From assembly GCF_000717055.1 (NCBI RefSeq), contig NZ_JNXI01000004.1:434001-498000 (forward strand): 64,000 bases of DNA, written 5' to 3'. The translations under genes and the position numbers were made by a program. The notes under the pieces were generated by a model. That model was not told where the DNA came from, did not search any database, and saw only the letters and a program-made list of their open reading frames with translations. The stretch comes from Streptomyces iakyrus. Its GTDB lineage: Bacteria; Actinomycetota; Actinomycetes; Streptomycetales; Streptomycetaceae. Every line of letters starts with the position of its first letter. The first letter of the stretch is position 1. Below, one piece after another: positions 1-13,314 of this stretch.

Positions 1-4057
<4,057 letters not shown>

Positions 4058-4285
4058 CGGCTGCTCCTCTGCGTCAGGCGGGGGCGCTCGGCCCGGCGCG
4101 GCGAAAGGTGGGCTTTCATGACCAACACCCTGCCGTGTCCAGGTCTTCCCGTCGTCGTCCCTGAGCACTCATTGGGTCCTACTGCCGGTGGAGTACGCGA
4201 GGAACCCCCTCATCCCCAGGGTGGGGGAGACCGGCCGGGGGCCACCGGGTCGCGTCCCTTAGGGGCCTTGGTACTACTGCTCTTC

Positions 4286-5023
4286 GTGGACCTCGACCCC
4301 GACCTCGCCGCGCTCCGCCCGCTCGCCGGCTTCTTCGTGCTGCGCACGGAACGAGCATCGGCCGGGTCCCTTCCCACTCTCGCACAGGCCTACGCCGAGA
4401 CGTCACCGGATGTGTCGGCAAATCCCCTGATTTTTCGCGTGCGGAAGGTCGCGACCGCCCTGCGTGCCCCGGAGTTGCGCGTCGCCGCGTCCGTGACCCA
4501 CCAGGGACTCGCGGCCCGGCTCTGGTCGATCGCCCTCGGCTGCGCCGCGCTCTACGGCTCCGTCCCCGACCTCCACGCCCGGCTGCTGCACTGGGACGCC
4601 GACGGCAGCGCCCCCGACGACCTGTGGCTGACGGACGTACGGCAGTTGCCGGGGGACGCGCCGTCCCTCGCGGACGTCGTCCTGCACGGCCACCTCGTCC
4701 CACTGGCGGCGGCCCTGCGCGCCCACCACGGCCTCGCCCCGGGCCTGCTGCGCGGCAACGCCGCCTCCGCCCTGGCCGGTGCCGCCCGGGAACTTGACCG
4801 CTGGGCCGCGCGGCACGGCCGTACGGACGTCGCCGCCCGGGCCCGGTCCCTGACCGCCGAACTCCTCGCGCACCCCCTGCTCACCGGCGCCGGGACCCTC
4901 ACCGGGACCGCGTTCCGGCGCCGCAGCTGCTGCCTGTACTACCGGGTGCCCGGCGGGGGCGTGTGCGGCGACTGCTGCTTCCCGCGGCCGCCCCGCTCTT
5001 CCCCACGCGCCCCTTCTGGGTGA
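4286..5023 (+). CDS. FhuF-like (2Fe-2S) ferric-siderophore reductase
   Basis: A protein of about 245 residues with the C-terminal signature of FhuF-type ferric reductases: RRSCCLYYRVPGGGVCGDCC, that is CC-x10-C-x2-C, which binds a [2Fe-2S] cluster. The family reduces Fe(III) in imported siderophores in the cytosol. The body has a typical FhuF stretch with HWDADGS, LWLTDV and HGHLVPL. The start is uncertain. GTG at 4286 is preferred because high third-position GC begins there. Upstream in-frame codons from ATG 4118, which has a fair AGGTGGG site, show poor third-position GC and include a rare TTA codon. No siderophore transport or biosynthesis gene is next to it. Confidence 0.75.
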   Translation: MDLDPDLAALRPLAGFFVLRTERASAGSLPTLAQAYAETSPDVSANPLIFRVRKVATALRAPELRVAASVTHQGLAARLWSIALGCAALYGSVPDLHARLLHWDADGSAPDDLWLTDVRQLPGDAPSLADVVLHGHLVPLAAALRAHHGLAPGLLRGNAASALAGAARELDRWAARHGRTDVAARARSLTAELLAHPLLTGAGTLTGTAFRRRSCCLYYRVPGGGVCGDCCFPRPPRSSPRAPSG

Positions 5024-5062
5024 CCATGAAAGGGAACGGCCGCTGAGAGCAGGGAGTTGCGG

Positions 5063-6214
5063 GTGCGCGTCGGACTGCTGACCCGGGAGTACCCGCCGGA
5101 TGTGTACGGCGGTGCGGGCGTCCATGTGGAGTTCCTCGCCCGCGAGCTCAGACCGCTCGTCGACCTGGACGTGCACTGCTGGGGGGAGGGCCGCGCCGAC
5201 GGCGTGCTGCGCCACCGGCCCTGGTCCGCACTCGACGGCGCCAACGACGCGCTGCGCACCTTCTCCGTCGACCTCGCGATGGCCGCCGCCCTCGAAGGCC
5301 GCGAGCTCGTCCACTCCCACACCTGGTACGCCAACCTCGGCGGCCACCTCGCCAAGCTCCTGTACGGCGTCCCGCACGTGATGACCGCGCACTCCCTGGA
5401 GCCCCTGCGCCCCTGGAAGGCCGAACAGCTCGGCGGCGGCTACGAGCTGTCCAGCTGGGCGGAACGCACCGCGATTGAGGCCGCCGACGCGGTGATCGCC
5501 GTCTCCGGAGCCATGCGCGAGGACATCCTCGGCTGCTACCCGGCGCTGGACCCGGAGCGGGTTCACGTCGTGCACAACGGCATCGACACGAGCCTGTACC
5601 GGCCCGACCACGGCACGGACGCCCTGGACCGGATCGGCCTGGACCGCTCCCGCCCGTACGTGCTGTTCGTCGGCCGGATCACCCGGCAGAAGGGCGTGCC
5701 CCACCTGCTGCGCGCGGTGCGGGACATCGACCCGGCCGCACAGGTCGTGCTGTGCGCGGGCGCACCGGACACGCCGGAGATCGACCAGGAGTTCCGCGAG
5801 CTGTTCGGGGAGCTGAGCGCGGTCCGCGACGGGGTGTTCTGGATCCCGAAGATGCTGCCGCGCCCGGAGGTGATCCAGCTCCTCACGCACGCCGCCCTCT
5901 TCGTCTGCCCGTCGGTGTACGAGCCGCTCGGCATCGTGAACCTGGAGGCGATGGCCTGCGGCACCCCCGTGGTGGCCTCGGCGGTCGGCGGCATTCCCGA
6001 GGTGGTGGACGACGGCACGACCGGGCTGCTCGTCCCGACCGGCGACGGCTTCGAGGCCGGGCTCGCCCGGGCCATGGACACCGTCCTGGCCGACCCGGCG
6101 GCCGCCGGGAGGATGGGCGAGGCCGGGCGGGAGCGCGCGGTCGGCGAGTTCGGCTGGGACGCGGTGGCCCGGCGCACGGTCCGGCTCTACGAGGAGATCG
6201 TCAAACAGGCTTAG
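5063..6214 (+). CDS. glgM: actinobacterial GT4 glycogen synthase / maltose-1-phosphate synthase (GlgA/GlgM type)
   Basis: 383 residues of a GT-B glycosyltransferase. The N-terminal acceptor half begins MRVGLLTREYPPDVYGGAGV. The C-terminal nucleotide-sugar half contains LFVGRITRQKGVPHLLRA and the E-x7-E motif, ESLGIV-like here YEPLGIVNLEAMACGTPVVAS. The short actinobacterial form uses ADP-glucose; in mycobacteria the orthologous type (GlgM) transfers glucose to glucose-1-phosphate to make maltose-1-phosphate for the GlgE pathway. GTG 5063 is chosen over TTG 5057 because gggag lies 6 bases before it. glgC follows about 50 bases downstream and supplies ADP-glucose. The symbol reflects family membership; classic glgA activity is the alternative. 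Confidence 0.8.
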   Translation: MRVGLLTREYPPDVYGGAGVHVEFLARELRPLVDLDVHCWGEGRADGVLRHRPWSALDGANDALRTFSVDLAMAAALEGRELVHSHTWYANLGGHLAKLLYGVPHVMTAHSLEPLRPWKAEQLGGGYELSSWAERTAIEAADAVIAVSGAMREDILGCYPALDPERVHVVHNGIDTSLYRPDHGTDALDRIGLDRSRPYVLFVGRITRQKGVPHLLRAVRDIDPAAQVVLCAGAPDTPEIDQEFRELFGELSAVRDGVFWIPKMLPRPEVIQLLTHAALFVCPSVYEPLGIVNLEAMACGTPVVASAVGGIPEVVDDGTTGLLVPTGDGFEAGLARAMDTVLADPAAAGRMGEAGRERAVGEFGWDAVARRTVRLYEEIVKQA

Positions 6215-6265
6215 TGGGTACTGCTCAGGGGCAGGCATCGGGAAATCGGCGTGAGGGGAGCGGCC

Positions 6266-7486
6266 ATGCGTGGTGGTGGTCCTTCGGTCCTGGGGATCGT
6301 GCTGGCGGGCGGCGAGGGCAAGCGGCTGATGCCCCTGACCGCGGACCGTGCCAAACCGGCGGTGACCTTCGGCGGCACGTACCGCCTGGTCGACTTCGTC
6401 CTGTCCAACCTCGTCAACGCCGATGTCCTGCGCATCTGCGTCCTGACGCAGTACAAGTCGCACTCGCTCGACCGGCACATCACGACCACCTGGCGGATGT
6501 CCAACCTGCTGGGCAACTACGTCACGCCCGTGCCCGCCCAGCAGCGCCTCGGCCCGCGCTGGTATCTGGGCAGCGCCGACGCGATCCTGCAGTCGCTGAA
6601 CCTCGTCTACGACGAGCAGCCCGAGTACGTCGCCGTATTCGGCGCCGACCACGTCTACCGCATGGACCCCCGCCAGATGCTCGCCCAGCACATCGAGAGC
6701 GGTGCGGGCGTGACCGTCGCCGGGATCCGGGTGCCGCGCACCGAGTCCTCGGCCTTCGGGGTGATCACCCCCGGCTCGGACGGGCAGACGGTGGAGCGCT
6801 TCCTGGAGAAGCCGTCGGCCCCGCCCGGCCTTGCGGACGACCCCGACTGCGTCTTCGCCTCGATGGGCAACTACATCTTCACCACCAAGGCCCTCATCGA
6901 GGCGCTCAAGCGGGACGCGGAGGACGGGGCCTCCGTGCACGACATGGGCGGGTCGATCCTGCCCCAGCTCACCGACCGGGGCGAGGCCGCGCTCTACGAC
7001 TTCAGCGCCAACCACGTGCCCGGCGAGACCACCCGCGACCAGGGCTACTGGCGGGACGTCGGGACACTGGACGCCTACTACGAGGCCCATATGGACCTCA
7101 TCGCCGAGCGCCCCGCGTTCAACCTGTACAATCGCAGCTGGCCGATCTACACCCACTCGTACCAGCTCTCGCCGGCCCGGTTCAACGCGGGCGGCATCGC
7201 CAGCGAGTCCATCATCAGCGCGGGCTGCCTGGTGCGCGGACAGGTCACGCGGTCCGTGCTGTCGCCGGGTGTGGTGGTCGACCCGGGGGCCGTGGTGCAG
7301 GGTTCGGTGCTGCACGACAACGTGCACATCGGCCGGGGCGCGGTGGTGCGCGGCGCCGTCCTCGACAAGAACGTCGAAGTGCCGCCGGGCGCGACCATCG
7401 GCGTCAACCCCGAGCGGGATGCGGAGCTCTACACGGTGTCCAAGGGCGGCGTGATCGCCCTGGGGAAGGGACAGTTGGTCACCTGA
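6266..7486 (+). CDS. glgC: glucose-1-phosphate adenylyltransferase (ADP-glucose pyrophosphorylase)
   Basis: 406 residues. Makes ADP-glucose and pyrophosphate from glucose-1-phosphate and ATP, the committed step of glycogen and alpha-glucan synthesis. The N-terminal nucleotidyltransferase fold shows the [11 protein letters not shown] loop, AKPAVTFGG, and [11 protein letters not shown] at the metal site. VERFLEKPS holds the lysine region for glucose-1-phosphate. The C-terminal left-handed beta-helix has hexapeptide repeats ([19 protein letters not shown]). The ATG at 6266 follows a ggggag site; GTG 6251 would add only five residues. It is probably cotranscribed with the upstream synthase. Confidence 0.95.
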   Translation: MRGGGPSVLGIVLAGGEGKRLMPLTADRAKPAVTFGGTYRLVDFVLSNLVNADVLRICVLTQYKSHSLDRHITTTWRMSNLLGNYVTPVPAQQRLGPRWYLGSADAILQSLNLVYDEQPEYVAVFGADHVYRMDPRQMLAQHIESGAGVTVAGIRVPRTESSAFGVITPGSDGQTVERFLEKPSAPPGLADDPDCVFASMGNYIFTTKALIEALKRDAEDGASVHDMGGSILPQLTDRGEAALYDFSANHVPGETTRDQGYWRDVGTLDAYYEAHMDLIAERPAFNLYNRSWPIYTHSYQLSPARFNAGGIASESIISAGCLVRGQVTRSVLSPGVVVDPGAVVQGSVLHDNVHIGRGAVVRGAVLDKNVEVPPGATIGVNPERDAELYTVSKGGVIALGKGQLVT

Positions 7487-7504
7487 GCCGCGCGGCGGTC
7501 CCGG

Positions 7505-7533
7505 GGACTTTGTCCTGCCTCTGGACGAAGTCC
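7505..7533 (+). terminator. putative terminator after glgC
   Basis: Arms 7505-7515 and 7523-7533 pair over 11 bases (one G-T pair) around a 7-base loop. No U-run follows, as is usual for high-GC actinomycete terminators. Confidence 0.55.
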
Positions 7534-7542
7534 GGGATCCGT

Positions 7543-7592
7543 GTTGTCATGCCTTCGTCTCTCCTCACCGTGTGCATGACAACGTTTTCATG
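7543..7592 (+). promoter_or_regulatory. LacI-type operator and inverted repeat before the PA14-GH2 gene
   Basis: 7576-7591 reads ATGACAACGTTTTCAT, a 16-base palindrome around a central CG with a single mismatched pair. This is the form bound by LacI-family sugar repressors (central AACGTT). A second symmetry pairs GTTGTCATGC (7543-7552) with GCATGACAAC (7574-7583), exactly 10 of 10, sharing its right arm with the operator. The start codon is at 7601, so a bound repressor would block initiation. No LacI-family gene is in this window. Confidence 0.7.
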
Positions 7593-7600
7593 GAGGTTCC

Positions 7601-10219
7601 GTGCGTCCCCGACGCCTCAGAAACCGCCTCGCGTTACTGCTCGCCGCGCTCCTCGCCCTCACGGGCCTGAGCGCGGTCCCCGCCCTCGCGGACGACCCGG
7701 CCGAGATCCACGGCCTCAAGGGCGAGTACTACACCCACTCAGCCCCGGGCGCCTTCGACTTCCACACCCTCAAGGCGACGGCCTTCGACCAGGACCTCGA
7801 CTTCGACACCCTGGAGCCGCGCCTGAACTTCACCACCGGACGGTCCGACGACGTCAGCGTCCGCTGGACCGGGAAGATCGTCCCGGACCGGACCGGGCCG
7901 CACGCCTTCTCGGTCAGCGCCGACAACGGCTTCCGCCTCTGGATCGACGGCCGGCTCGCCATCGACCACTGGGTCGACGACTGGGACCGCGAGCAGACCG
8001 CCGAGCCCGTCGACCTCACTGCCGGCCGGGCGTACGACATCAAGGTCGAGTACTTCGAGCACTACGGCGGGTCCAACCTCCACCTGCGCTGGACCCGGCC
8101 CGGCGCCGCCAAGGAGCCCGTACCGCAGTCGGCGTTCCGCCTTCCGGACGGCTTCGACTACGACGGGGCCCTCGCGGCCACCGTCCAGACCGACGGCCGC
8201 ACCCTGAAGCTCGACTTCGCCCAGCCCCTCACGGCGCCCCCGGCGGGCTTCACCGACCACCTCGACGCGGTGATCGGCGGCGCGGCGTGGCCGCTGGGCC
8301 CGGCCCGGCTCGACCCGTCCGAGCCCACCTCCCTCCTCGTCACCCTCGACGAGCCGGTCGTCGGCAACAGGACCGGCACCGCCCGCGGCACCGCCGACCT
8401 CCGCTACGACGGCGAGGGCGGCCTCTCCGGCACCGACGGCAACGTTGTCACGGCGTTCTGGACCAGCGGCCCCAACCGCTCGACCCACCAGCTGCGCACC
8501 CGCTGGGCCGACGAGGTGGGCCCCGGCAACGCCCACCCCGAGTACCCCCGCCCCCAGCTGACCCGGGACGCCTGGCGGAGCCTCAACGGCCGCTGGCAGT
8601 TCGCGGCCGCCGAGCCGGGCGAACAGCCGCCCGTCGGCCGGACGCTGAAGGAGCGCATCCTCGTCCCGTACCCGGTGGAGTCCCAGCTCTCCGGCATCGA
8701 ACGGCACGAGGACCGTATGTGGTACCGCCGCACCTTCACCGTCCCCGCCGACTGGGACATCGGCTCCGGCAAGCGGCTCAAGCTCAACTTCGGCGCCGTC
8801 GACTGGCGCTCCGAGGTCTACGTCAACGGCACGAAGGTCGTCACCCACGAGGGCGGCTACGACAAGTTCAGCGCGGACGTCACCGACGCGATCGGGCCGG
8901 GCCGCGCCCAGGAGCTGATCGTCGGCGTGTACGACCCGACCGACGCGGCCTCCGGCGAGAACCCGCCGCTGGGCAAGCAGCGCCTGGACCCCAGCGGCAT
9001 CTGGTACACCCCGTCCTCCGGCATCTGGCAGTCGGTCTGGATGGAGCCGGTGGCCCGCGACCACGTCGACTCCCTCAAACTCACCCCGGACGTGGCAGGC
9101 GAGACGCTGACCGTGGAGGCGCGGGGCGTCCGGGACGGCGTACCGGTCACGGCGACGGTGTACGAGGGCCGGCGCAAGGTGGCCACGGCGAGCGGCCGCA
9201 CCGGGACCCCCTTGACCCTGACCGTCCACGACCCCCGCCTCTGGTCGCCCGACGACCCGTTCCTCTATGACCTCAAGGTCAAGGTGGGCGCCGACCGGGT
9301 CGGCAGCTACTTCGGCATGCGCTCCATCGCCGTCGAGAAGACCGGCGGCGTGCCCCGTACGGTCCTCAACGGCGAGCCCGTCTTCATGATGGCCACCCTC
9401 GACCAGGGCTTCTGGCCCGACGGCCTCCACACGGCACCCACCGACGAGGCTCTGGCGTACGACCTGAAGGCGCACAAGCGGCTGGGGTTCAACTCGGTCC
9501 GCAAGCACATCAAGGTCGAGCCGGACCGCTGGTTCTACTGGGCCGACCGGCTCGGGCTGCTGGTGTGGCAGGACATGCCCGCGATGACGGCCGGGGTGAA
9601 CCCGTCCGCCGCCTCCCGCGCCCGGTACGAGCGTGAGCTGAAGGAGATGATCGACGAGCACATCAGCAGCCCGTCGGTCGTCATGTGGGTGACCTTCAAC
9701 GAGGGCTGGGGCCAGTACGACGTGGGTCGCATCGCCGCGCAGGCCAAGGCCTGGGACCCCACCCGCCTCGTCAACGGCCAGTCCGGGCTGAACCTGGGCG
9801 CCGACGGCGGCACCGGCGACGTCATGGACGAGCACGGCTACCCCAGCCCCGCCCTGCCGCCCCGCCCGGACGGCGAGCGCGCCCTGGTCAGCGGCGAGTA
9901 CGGCGGCCTGGGCCTGGCCGTGCCCGGCCACGCCTGGTCGGTGCAGCAGTCGTACGTCGACGTCGACCCGGCGACCTACACCGAGGACTACCTGGAGAAG
10001 CTGGACGAGGTCCGGGCGCTGGTCTGCAAGGGGAGCAACGGGGCCGTGTACACCCAGATCGCCGACGTCGAGGGTGAGCTGAACGGCTTCCTCACCTACG
10101 ACCGCGCGGTGCTGAAACCCGACACGGCCCGGCTGAAGGCCGCGCACGAGGCGCTGATCCGTGACGCCTCCCGGGTGACTCCCACCGGGTGCCCGGCGGC
10201 GCGACCTGTGCTGGACTGA
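7601..10219 (+). CDS. secreted PA14 + glycoside hydrolase family 2 protein
   Basis: 872 residues with an N-terminal signal peptide (RNRLALLLAALLALTGLSAVPALA). A PA14 carbohydrate-binding domain spans about 35-150 (LKGEYYTH, DNGFRLWIDGRLAIDHW). GH2 modules follow: a sugar-binding jelly roll near 330-480 (RRTFTVPADW, VDWRSEVYVNG), an immunoglobulin-like domain and a TIM barrel. The barrel shows TFNEGWGQYD, where the glutamate after Asn is the expected acid/base. SGEYGG is the likely nucleophile region. GH2 enzymes are beta-galactosidases, mannosidases or glucuronidases; specificity is not readable here. GTG 7601 follows a ggagg site. It stands alone, with an operator upstream and a strong terminator downstream. 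Confidence 0.85.
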   Translation: MRPRRLRNRLALLLAALLALTGLSAVPALADDPAEIHGLKGEYYTHSAPGAFDFHTLKATAFDQDLDFDTLEPRLNFTTGRSDDVSVRWTGKIVPDRTGPHAFSVSADNGFRLWIDGRLAIDHWVDDWDREQTAEPVDLTAGRAYDIKVEYFEHYGGSNLHLRWTRPGAAKEPVPQSAFRLPDGFDYDGALAATVQTDGRTLKLDFAQPLTAPPAGFTDHLDAVIGGAAWPLGPARLDPSEPTSLLVTLDEPVVGNRTGTARGTADLRYDGEGGLSGTDGNVVTAFWTSGPNRSTHQLRTRWADEVGPGNAHPEYPRPQLTRDAWRSLNGRWQFAAAEPGEQPPVGRTLKERILVPYPVESQLSGIERHEDRMWYRRTFTVPADWDIGSGKRLKLNFGAVDWRSEVYVNGTKVVTHEGGYDKFSADVTDAIGPGRAQELIVGVYDPTDAASGENPPLGKQRLDPSGIWYTPSSGIWQSVWMEPVARDHVDSLKLTPDVAGETLTVEARGVRDGVPVTATVYEGRRKVATASGRTGTPLTLTVHDPRLWSPDDPFLYDLKVKVGADRVGSYFGMRSIAVEKTGGVPRTVLNGEPVFMMATLDQGFWPDGLHTAPTDEALAYDLKAHKRLGFNSVRKHIKVEPDRWFYWADRLGLLVWQDMPAMTAGVNPSAASRARYERELKEMIDEHISSPSVVMWVTFNEGWGQYDVGRIAAQAKAWDPTRLVNGQSGLNLGADGGTGDVMDEHGYPSPALPPRPDGERALVSGEYGGLGLAVPGHAWSVQQSYVDVDPATYTEDYLEKLDEVRALVCKGSNGAVYTQIADVEGELNGFLTYDRAVLKPDTARLKAAHEALIRDASRVTPTGCPAARPVLD

Positions 10220-10233
10220 CCGCACATGCACCA

Positions 10234-10266
10234 TAAGTCCCGCCCCTCTCACCGGGGCGGGACTTA
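10234..10266 (+). terminator. strong hairpin terminator after the GH2 gene
   Basis: A perfect 13-bp stem (10234-10246 with 10254-10266) surrounds a 7-base loop, 15 bases after the stop codon. It isolates the GH2 gene from the acyltransferase gene. Confidence 0.85.
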
Positions 10267-10363
10267 ATCGGATGTTAACTGTACGTAGCCTGATCGTACT
10301 TGACCGTAATCGGGCGGGGGCGGTTGACTGCTGACCCACCCGTCGTCGACGCGAGGCAAGCCC

Positions 10364-11707
10364 TTGACTGCTGACCTGCTCGCTCCTCTCGACCTGGCGT
10401 TCTGGAACCTCGAGTCCGCGGAACACCCGATGCACCTCGGCGCGCTGGGAATCTTCTCGGCCCACTCGCCCGCCGCGGGCGCCCACGCCGCGGACCTGCT
10501 GGCGGCCCGGGCCGCCGGAGTCCCCGGGCTGCGGATGCGCATCCGCGACGTGTGGCAGCCGCTGCCCGCCGCCCTGCGCCGGCCGTTCGCCTTCGGCGGC
10601 GCGGCCCGGGAGGCGGACCCGGACTTCGACCCCCTGAACCACGTGCGGCTGCACGCCCCGACCGCCGACTTCCAGGCGGTCGCGGGCCGGCTCATGGGGC
10701 GCCCCCTGGAGCGCGACCGCCCGCCCTGGGAGGCCCATGTGCTGCCGGGCGAGGACGGCGTCTGCTTCGCCGTGCTGTTCAAGTTCCACCACGCCCTCGC
10801 CGACGGGCTGCGGGCGCTGACCCTCGCCGCGGGCGTCATGGACCCGATGGACATGCCCGCCCCCCGGCCCCGCCCGGCCGAGGCTCCGCGCGGCGTCCTG
10901 CCGGACGTGCGCGACCTGCCCGGGCTGATGCGCGGCGCCCTGTCGGACATGAGCCGCGCCCTGGACATCGGCGCCGCCGTCGCCCGCTCCTCCCTCGACG
11001 TGCGGTCCACCCCCGCGCTCACCTGCGAGCCGAGCGGCACCCGCCGCACCGCCGGAGTCGTGCTCGACCTCGACGACGTGCACCGTATCCGCAAGACCGT
11101 CGGCGGCACCGTCAACGACGTCCTCATCGCCGTCGTCGCCGGCGCCCTGCGCCGCTGGCTCGACGAGCGCGGCGACGGCAGCGAGGGCGTCGCGCCCCGC
11201 GCCCTGATCCCCGTCTCCAAGCGCCGCCCCCGGACCGCTTACCCGCAGGGCAACCGGCTCTCCGGGTACCTGATACGGCTTCCGGTGGACGACCCCGACC
11301 CGTTGGCCCGCCTCGCCTCGGTCCGGGACGCCATGGACCGCAACAAGGACGCCGGCCCCAACCGGGGCGCGGGTGCCGTCGCCCTGCTCGCCGACCACGT
11401 GCCCGCCCTCGCCCACCGGCTCGGCGGCCCCCTGGTCGGCCAGGCGGCCCGGATCTGGTTCGACCTCCTGGTGATCAGCGTGCCCCTGCCCAGCCTGGGC
11501 CTGAAGCTCGGCGGCCACCCGCTCACCGCCGTCTTCCCCTTCGCCCCGCTGGCCCCCGGCCACTCCCTGGCCGTCGCGGTCTCGACATACCGGGGGAGCG
11601 TCCACTACGGGCTCGTCGCCGACGCCGAGGCGGTCCCGGACCTGGACCTGTTCGCCGCGGCCGTCTCCAAGGAGGTGGCGACGCTGATCAAGGCCTGCCG
11701 GTCGTGA
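10364..11707 (+). CDS. wax ester synthase / diacylglycerol acyltransferase (WS/DGAT)
   Basis: 447 residues. Membrane- or lipid-droplet-associated enzyme that esterifies diacylglycerol or fatty alcohol with acyl-CoA, the last step of triacylglycerol or wax ester storage. The active-site motif is FKFHHALADG (HHxxxDG with the two catalytic histidines). The start region DLAFWNLESAEHPMHLGAL and the internal TVNDVLIAVVAGALRRWL are typical of the family. A TTG start at 10364 is likely, with gaggc upstream, since it places the conserved N-terminus correctly. Streptomycetes store triacylglycerol as development proceeds. The next gene has its own promoter, so the two are not clearly an operon. Confidence 0.88.
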   Translation: MTADLLAPLDLAFWNLESAEHPMHLGALGIFSAHSPAAGAHAADLLAARAAGVPGLRMRIRDVWQPLPAALRRPFAFGGAAREADPDFDPLNHVRLHAPTADFQAVAGRLMGRPLERDRPPWEAHVLPGEDGVCFAVLFKFHHALADGLRALTLAAGVMDPMDMPAPRPRPAEAPRGVLPDVRDLPGLMRGALSDMSRALDIGAAVARSSLDVRSTPALTCEPSGTRRTAGVVLDLDDVHRIRKTVGGTVNDVLIAVVAGALRRWLDERGDGSEGVAPRALIPVSKRRPRTAYPQGNRLSGYLIRLPVDDPDPLARLASVRDAMDRNKDAGPNRGAGAVALLADHVPALAHRLGGPLVGQAARIWFDLLVISVPLPSLGLKLGGHPLTAVFPFAPLAPGHSLAVAVSTYRGSVHYGLVADAEAVPDLDLFAAAVSKEVATLIKACRS

Positions 11708-11718
11708 TCAAGGCGACT

Positions 11719-11748
11719 TTGGCGGTGCGGCCCCGCGCTCCGTAGAAT
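11719..11748 (+). promoter_or_regulatory. sigma70/HrdB-like promoter for the zinc-ribbon SDR
   Basis: TTGGCG (11719-11724), an 18-base spacer and TAGAAT (11743-11748) match a housekeeping promoter. Transcription would start near 11755, leaving a leader of about 55 bases. Confidence 0.6.
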
Positions 11749-11811
11749 TCCCCCTTCGAAAGCGGGCGCGACCGGCGCGCCGCGACGGCAGAGCAGGGAA
11801 CGACAGCGGCG

Positions 11812-13314
11812 ATGACGGTGACAGAGGACGGCCCGCAGGCGATGGACGAGGCGAGCGGGCTCTCGTACGGACCCGGCATCGACCCGGAACGCCTGGCCGT
11901 CTGCCTCGGTGTGCTGGAGGAGCTCGACAAGCTGGACGTCGACCACCCGGACGCCATCGCCGTCCGCCGGGCCACGGCCGGGATCTACCGCACGGTCAAG
12001 CAGCGCCGCCGCCAGGAGCGCCGGGCCGCCAAGACCGCCCACGACAAGGCGGTCACGGAGGCCACGGCGACCGGCTCCGCCCAGCGCATCGACGACGAGA
12101 CCGAGGGTCTGCTGCCGTCGTCGAACACCGAGGAGGGCAGGATCGCGGGGATACTCCAGCGCCCCCGCTCCTGCTACACCTGCAAGACCCGGTACGTGGA
12201 AGTCGACTACTTCTACCACCAGCTCTGTCCGGACTGCGCCCGGGTGAACCGCGAGAAGCGCGACGTCCGCGCCGAGCTCACCGGCAAGCGCGCGCTGCTC
12301 ACCGGCGGCCGGGCCAAGATCGGCATGTACATCGCGCTGCGGCTGCTGCGCGACGGCGCGCACACCACGGTCACCACCCGCTTCCCCAAGGACGCCATCC
12401 GCCGCTTCAAGGCGATGGACGACTCCGCGGACTGGATGCACCGCCTGGAGGTCGTCGGCATCGACCTGCGCGATCCGGCCCAGGCCGTGGCCCTCGCCGA
12501 CCAGGTCGCCGAGGCGGGCCCGCTCGACATCCTCGTGAACAACGCGACGCAGACCGTGCGCCGCCTGCCCTCCGCCTACGCCGCGCTGGTCGAGGGCGAG
12601 AGCGCCCCGCTGCCCGCCGGGGAGCTCCCCGCCCATCACGTCATCGGCGCCTTCAACTCCGGTGCGGTCGACGGCATCGCCGCGCTGCCGCTGGGCACGA
12701 GCGGGCTCGACGCCCAGCAGGTCGCCGACCTCGCCCTGGTCGCGGGCAACGCCAGCGTCGAACGGCACCTGGACGGCACGGCGATCGACGCGGGCGGGCT
12801 GGTGCCCGACGTGGTCGACTCCAACACCTGGGTGCAGACGATCGAGCAGATCTCGCCCGTCGAGCTGCTGGAAACCCAGCTGTGCAATTACACGGCGCCG
12901 TTCATCCTGATCAGCAAGCTGCGGCCGGCCATGGCCGAGGCGGCGAAGAAGGCGGAGAGCGGGCGCGCCTACGTCGTGAACGTGTCCGCGATGGAGGGCG
13001 TCTTCGGACGTGGGTACAAGGGCGCCGGGCATCCGAACACCAACGCCGCGAAGGCCGCGATGAACATGGTCACGCGCACCAGCGCCCAGGAGATGTTCCA
13101 GACCGACGGCATCCTGATGACCTCGGTCGACACGGGCTGGATCACGGACGAGCGGCCGCACTACGACAAGCTGCGGCTCGCCGAGGCCGGGTTCCACGCG
13201 CCGCTGGACCTTGTCGACGGAGCGGCCCGCGTCTACGACCCCATCGTGCGGGGTGAGGCGGGAGAGGACCTCTACGGCGTCTTCCTGAAGGACTACGCGC
13301 CCGGCAAGTGGTAG
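11812..13314 (+). CDS. SDR-fold protein with internal CxxC zinc ribbon, catalytic Tyr absent
   Basis: 500 residues. The N-terminal about 115 residues are helical and charged (TVKQRRRQERRAAKTAHDKA). A four-cysteine ribbon follows: C121, C124, C139 and C142 (CYTCK ... CPDC), likely binding zinc. An SDR Rossmann domain starts at about 155 with LLTGGRAKIGMYIAL. It has VGIDLRDP, ILVNNATQTV and NVSAMEG (the catalytic serine position). The usual YxxxK reads TNAAK, so the catalytic tyrosine is replaced. A long insertion (about 255-345) separates the halves. It may therefore bind a nucleotide without ordinary reductase chemistry. Function unknown. ATG start; no partner gene is evident. Confidence 0.7.
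   Translation: MTVTEDGPQAMDEASGLSYGPGIDPERLAVCLGVLEELDKLDVDHPDAIAVRRATAGIYRTVKQRRRQERRAAKTAHDKAVTEATATGSAQRIDDETEGLLPSSNTEEGRIAGILQRPRSCYTCKTRYVEVDYFYHQLCPDCARVNREKRDVRAELTGKRALLTGGRAKIGMYIALRLLRDGAHTTVTTRFPKDAIRRFKAMDDSADWMHRLEVVGIDLRDPAQAVALADQVAEAGPLDILVNNATQTVRRLPSAYAALVEGESAPLPAGELPAHHVIGAFNSGAVDGIAALPLGTSGLDAQQVADLALVAGNASVERHLDGTAIDAGGLVPDVVDSNTWVQTIEQISPVELLETQLCNYTAPFILISKLRPAMAEAAKKAESGRAYVVNVSAMEGVFGRGYKGAGHPNTNAAKAAMNMVTRTSAQEMFQTDGILMTSVDTGWITDERPHYDKLRLAEAGFHAPLDLVDGAARVYDPIVRGEAGEDLYGVFLKDYAPGKW

Noticed and set aside
4118..4285. Extended start of the FhuF-like protein from ATG 4118
   Set aside because: The extra codons show low third-position GC and include a TTA codon, unlike the rest of the gene.
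4403..7327. Minus-strand frame of about 970 residues over the FhuF, synthase and glgC genes
   Set aside because: It is the antisense shadow of three well supported genes.
7739..11605. Minus-strand open frame of about 1290 residues over the GH2 and acyltransferase genes
   Set aside because: It spans two unrelated real genes, has Val/Gly-rich random composition and no motif.
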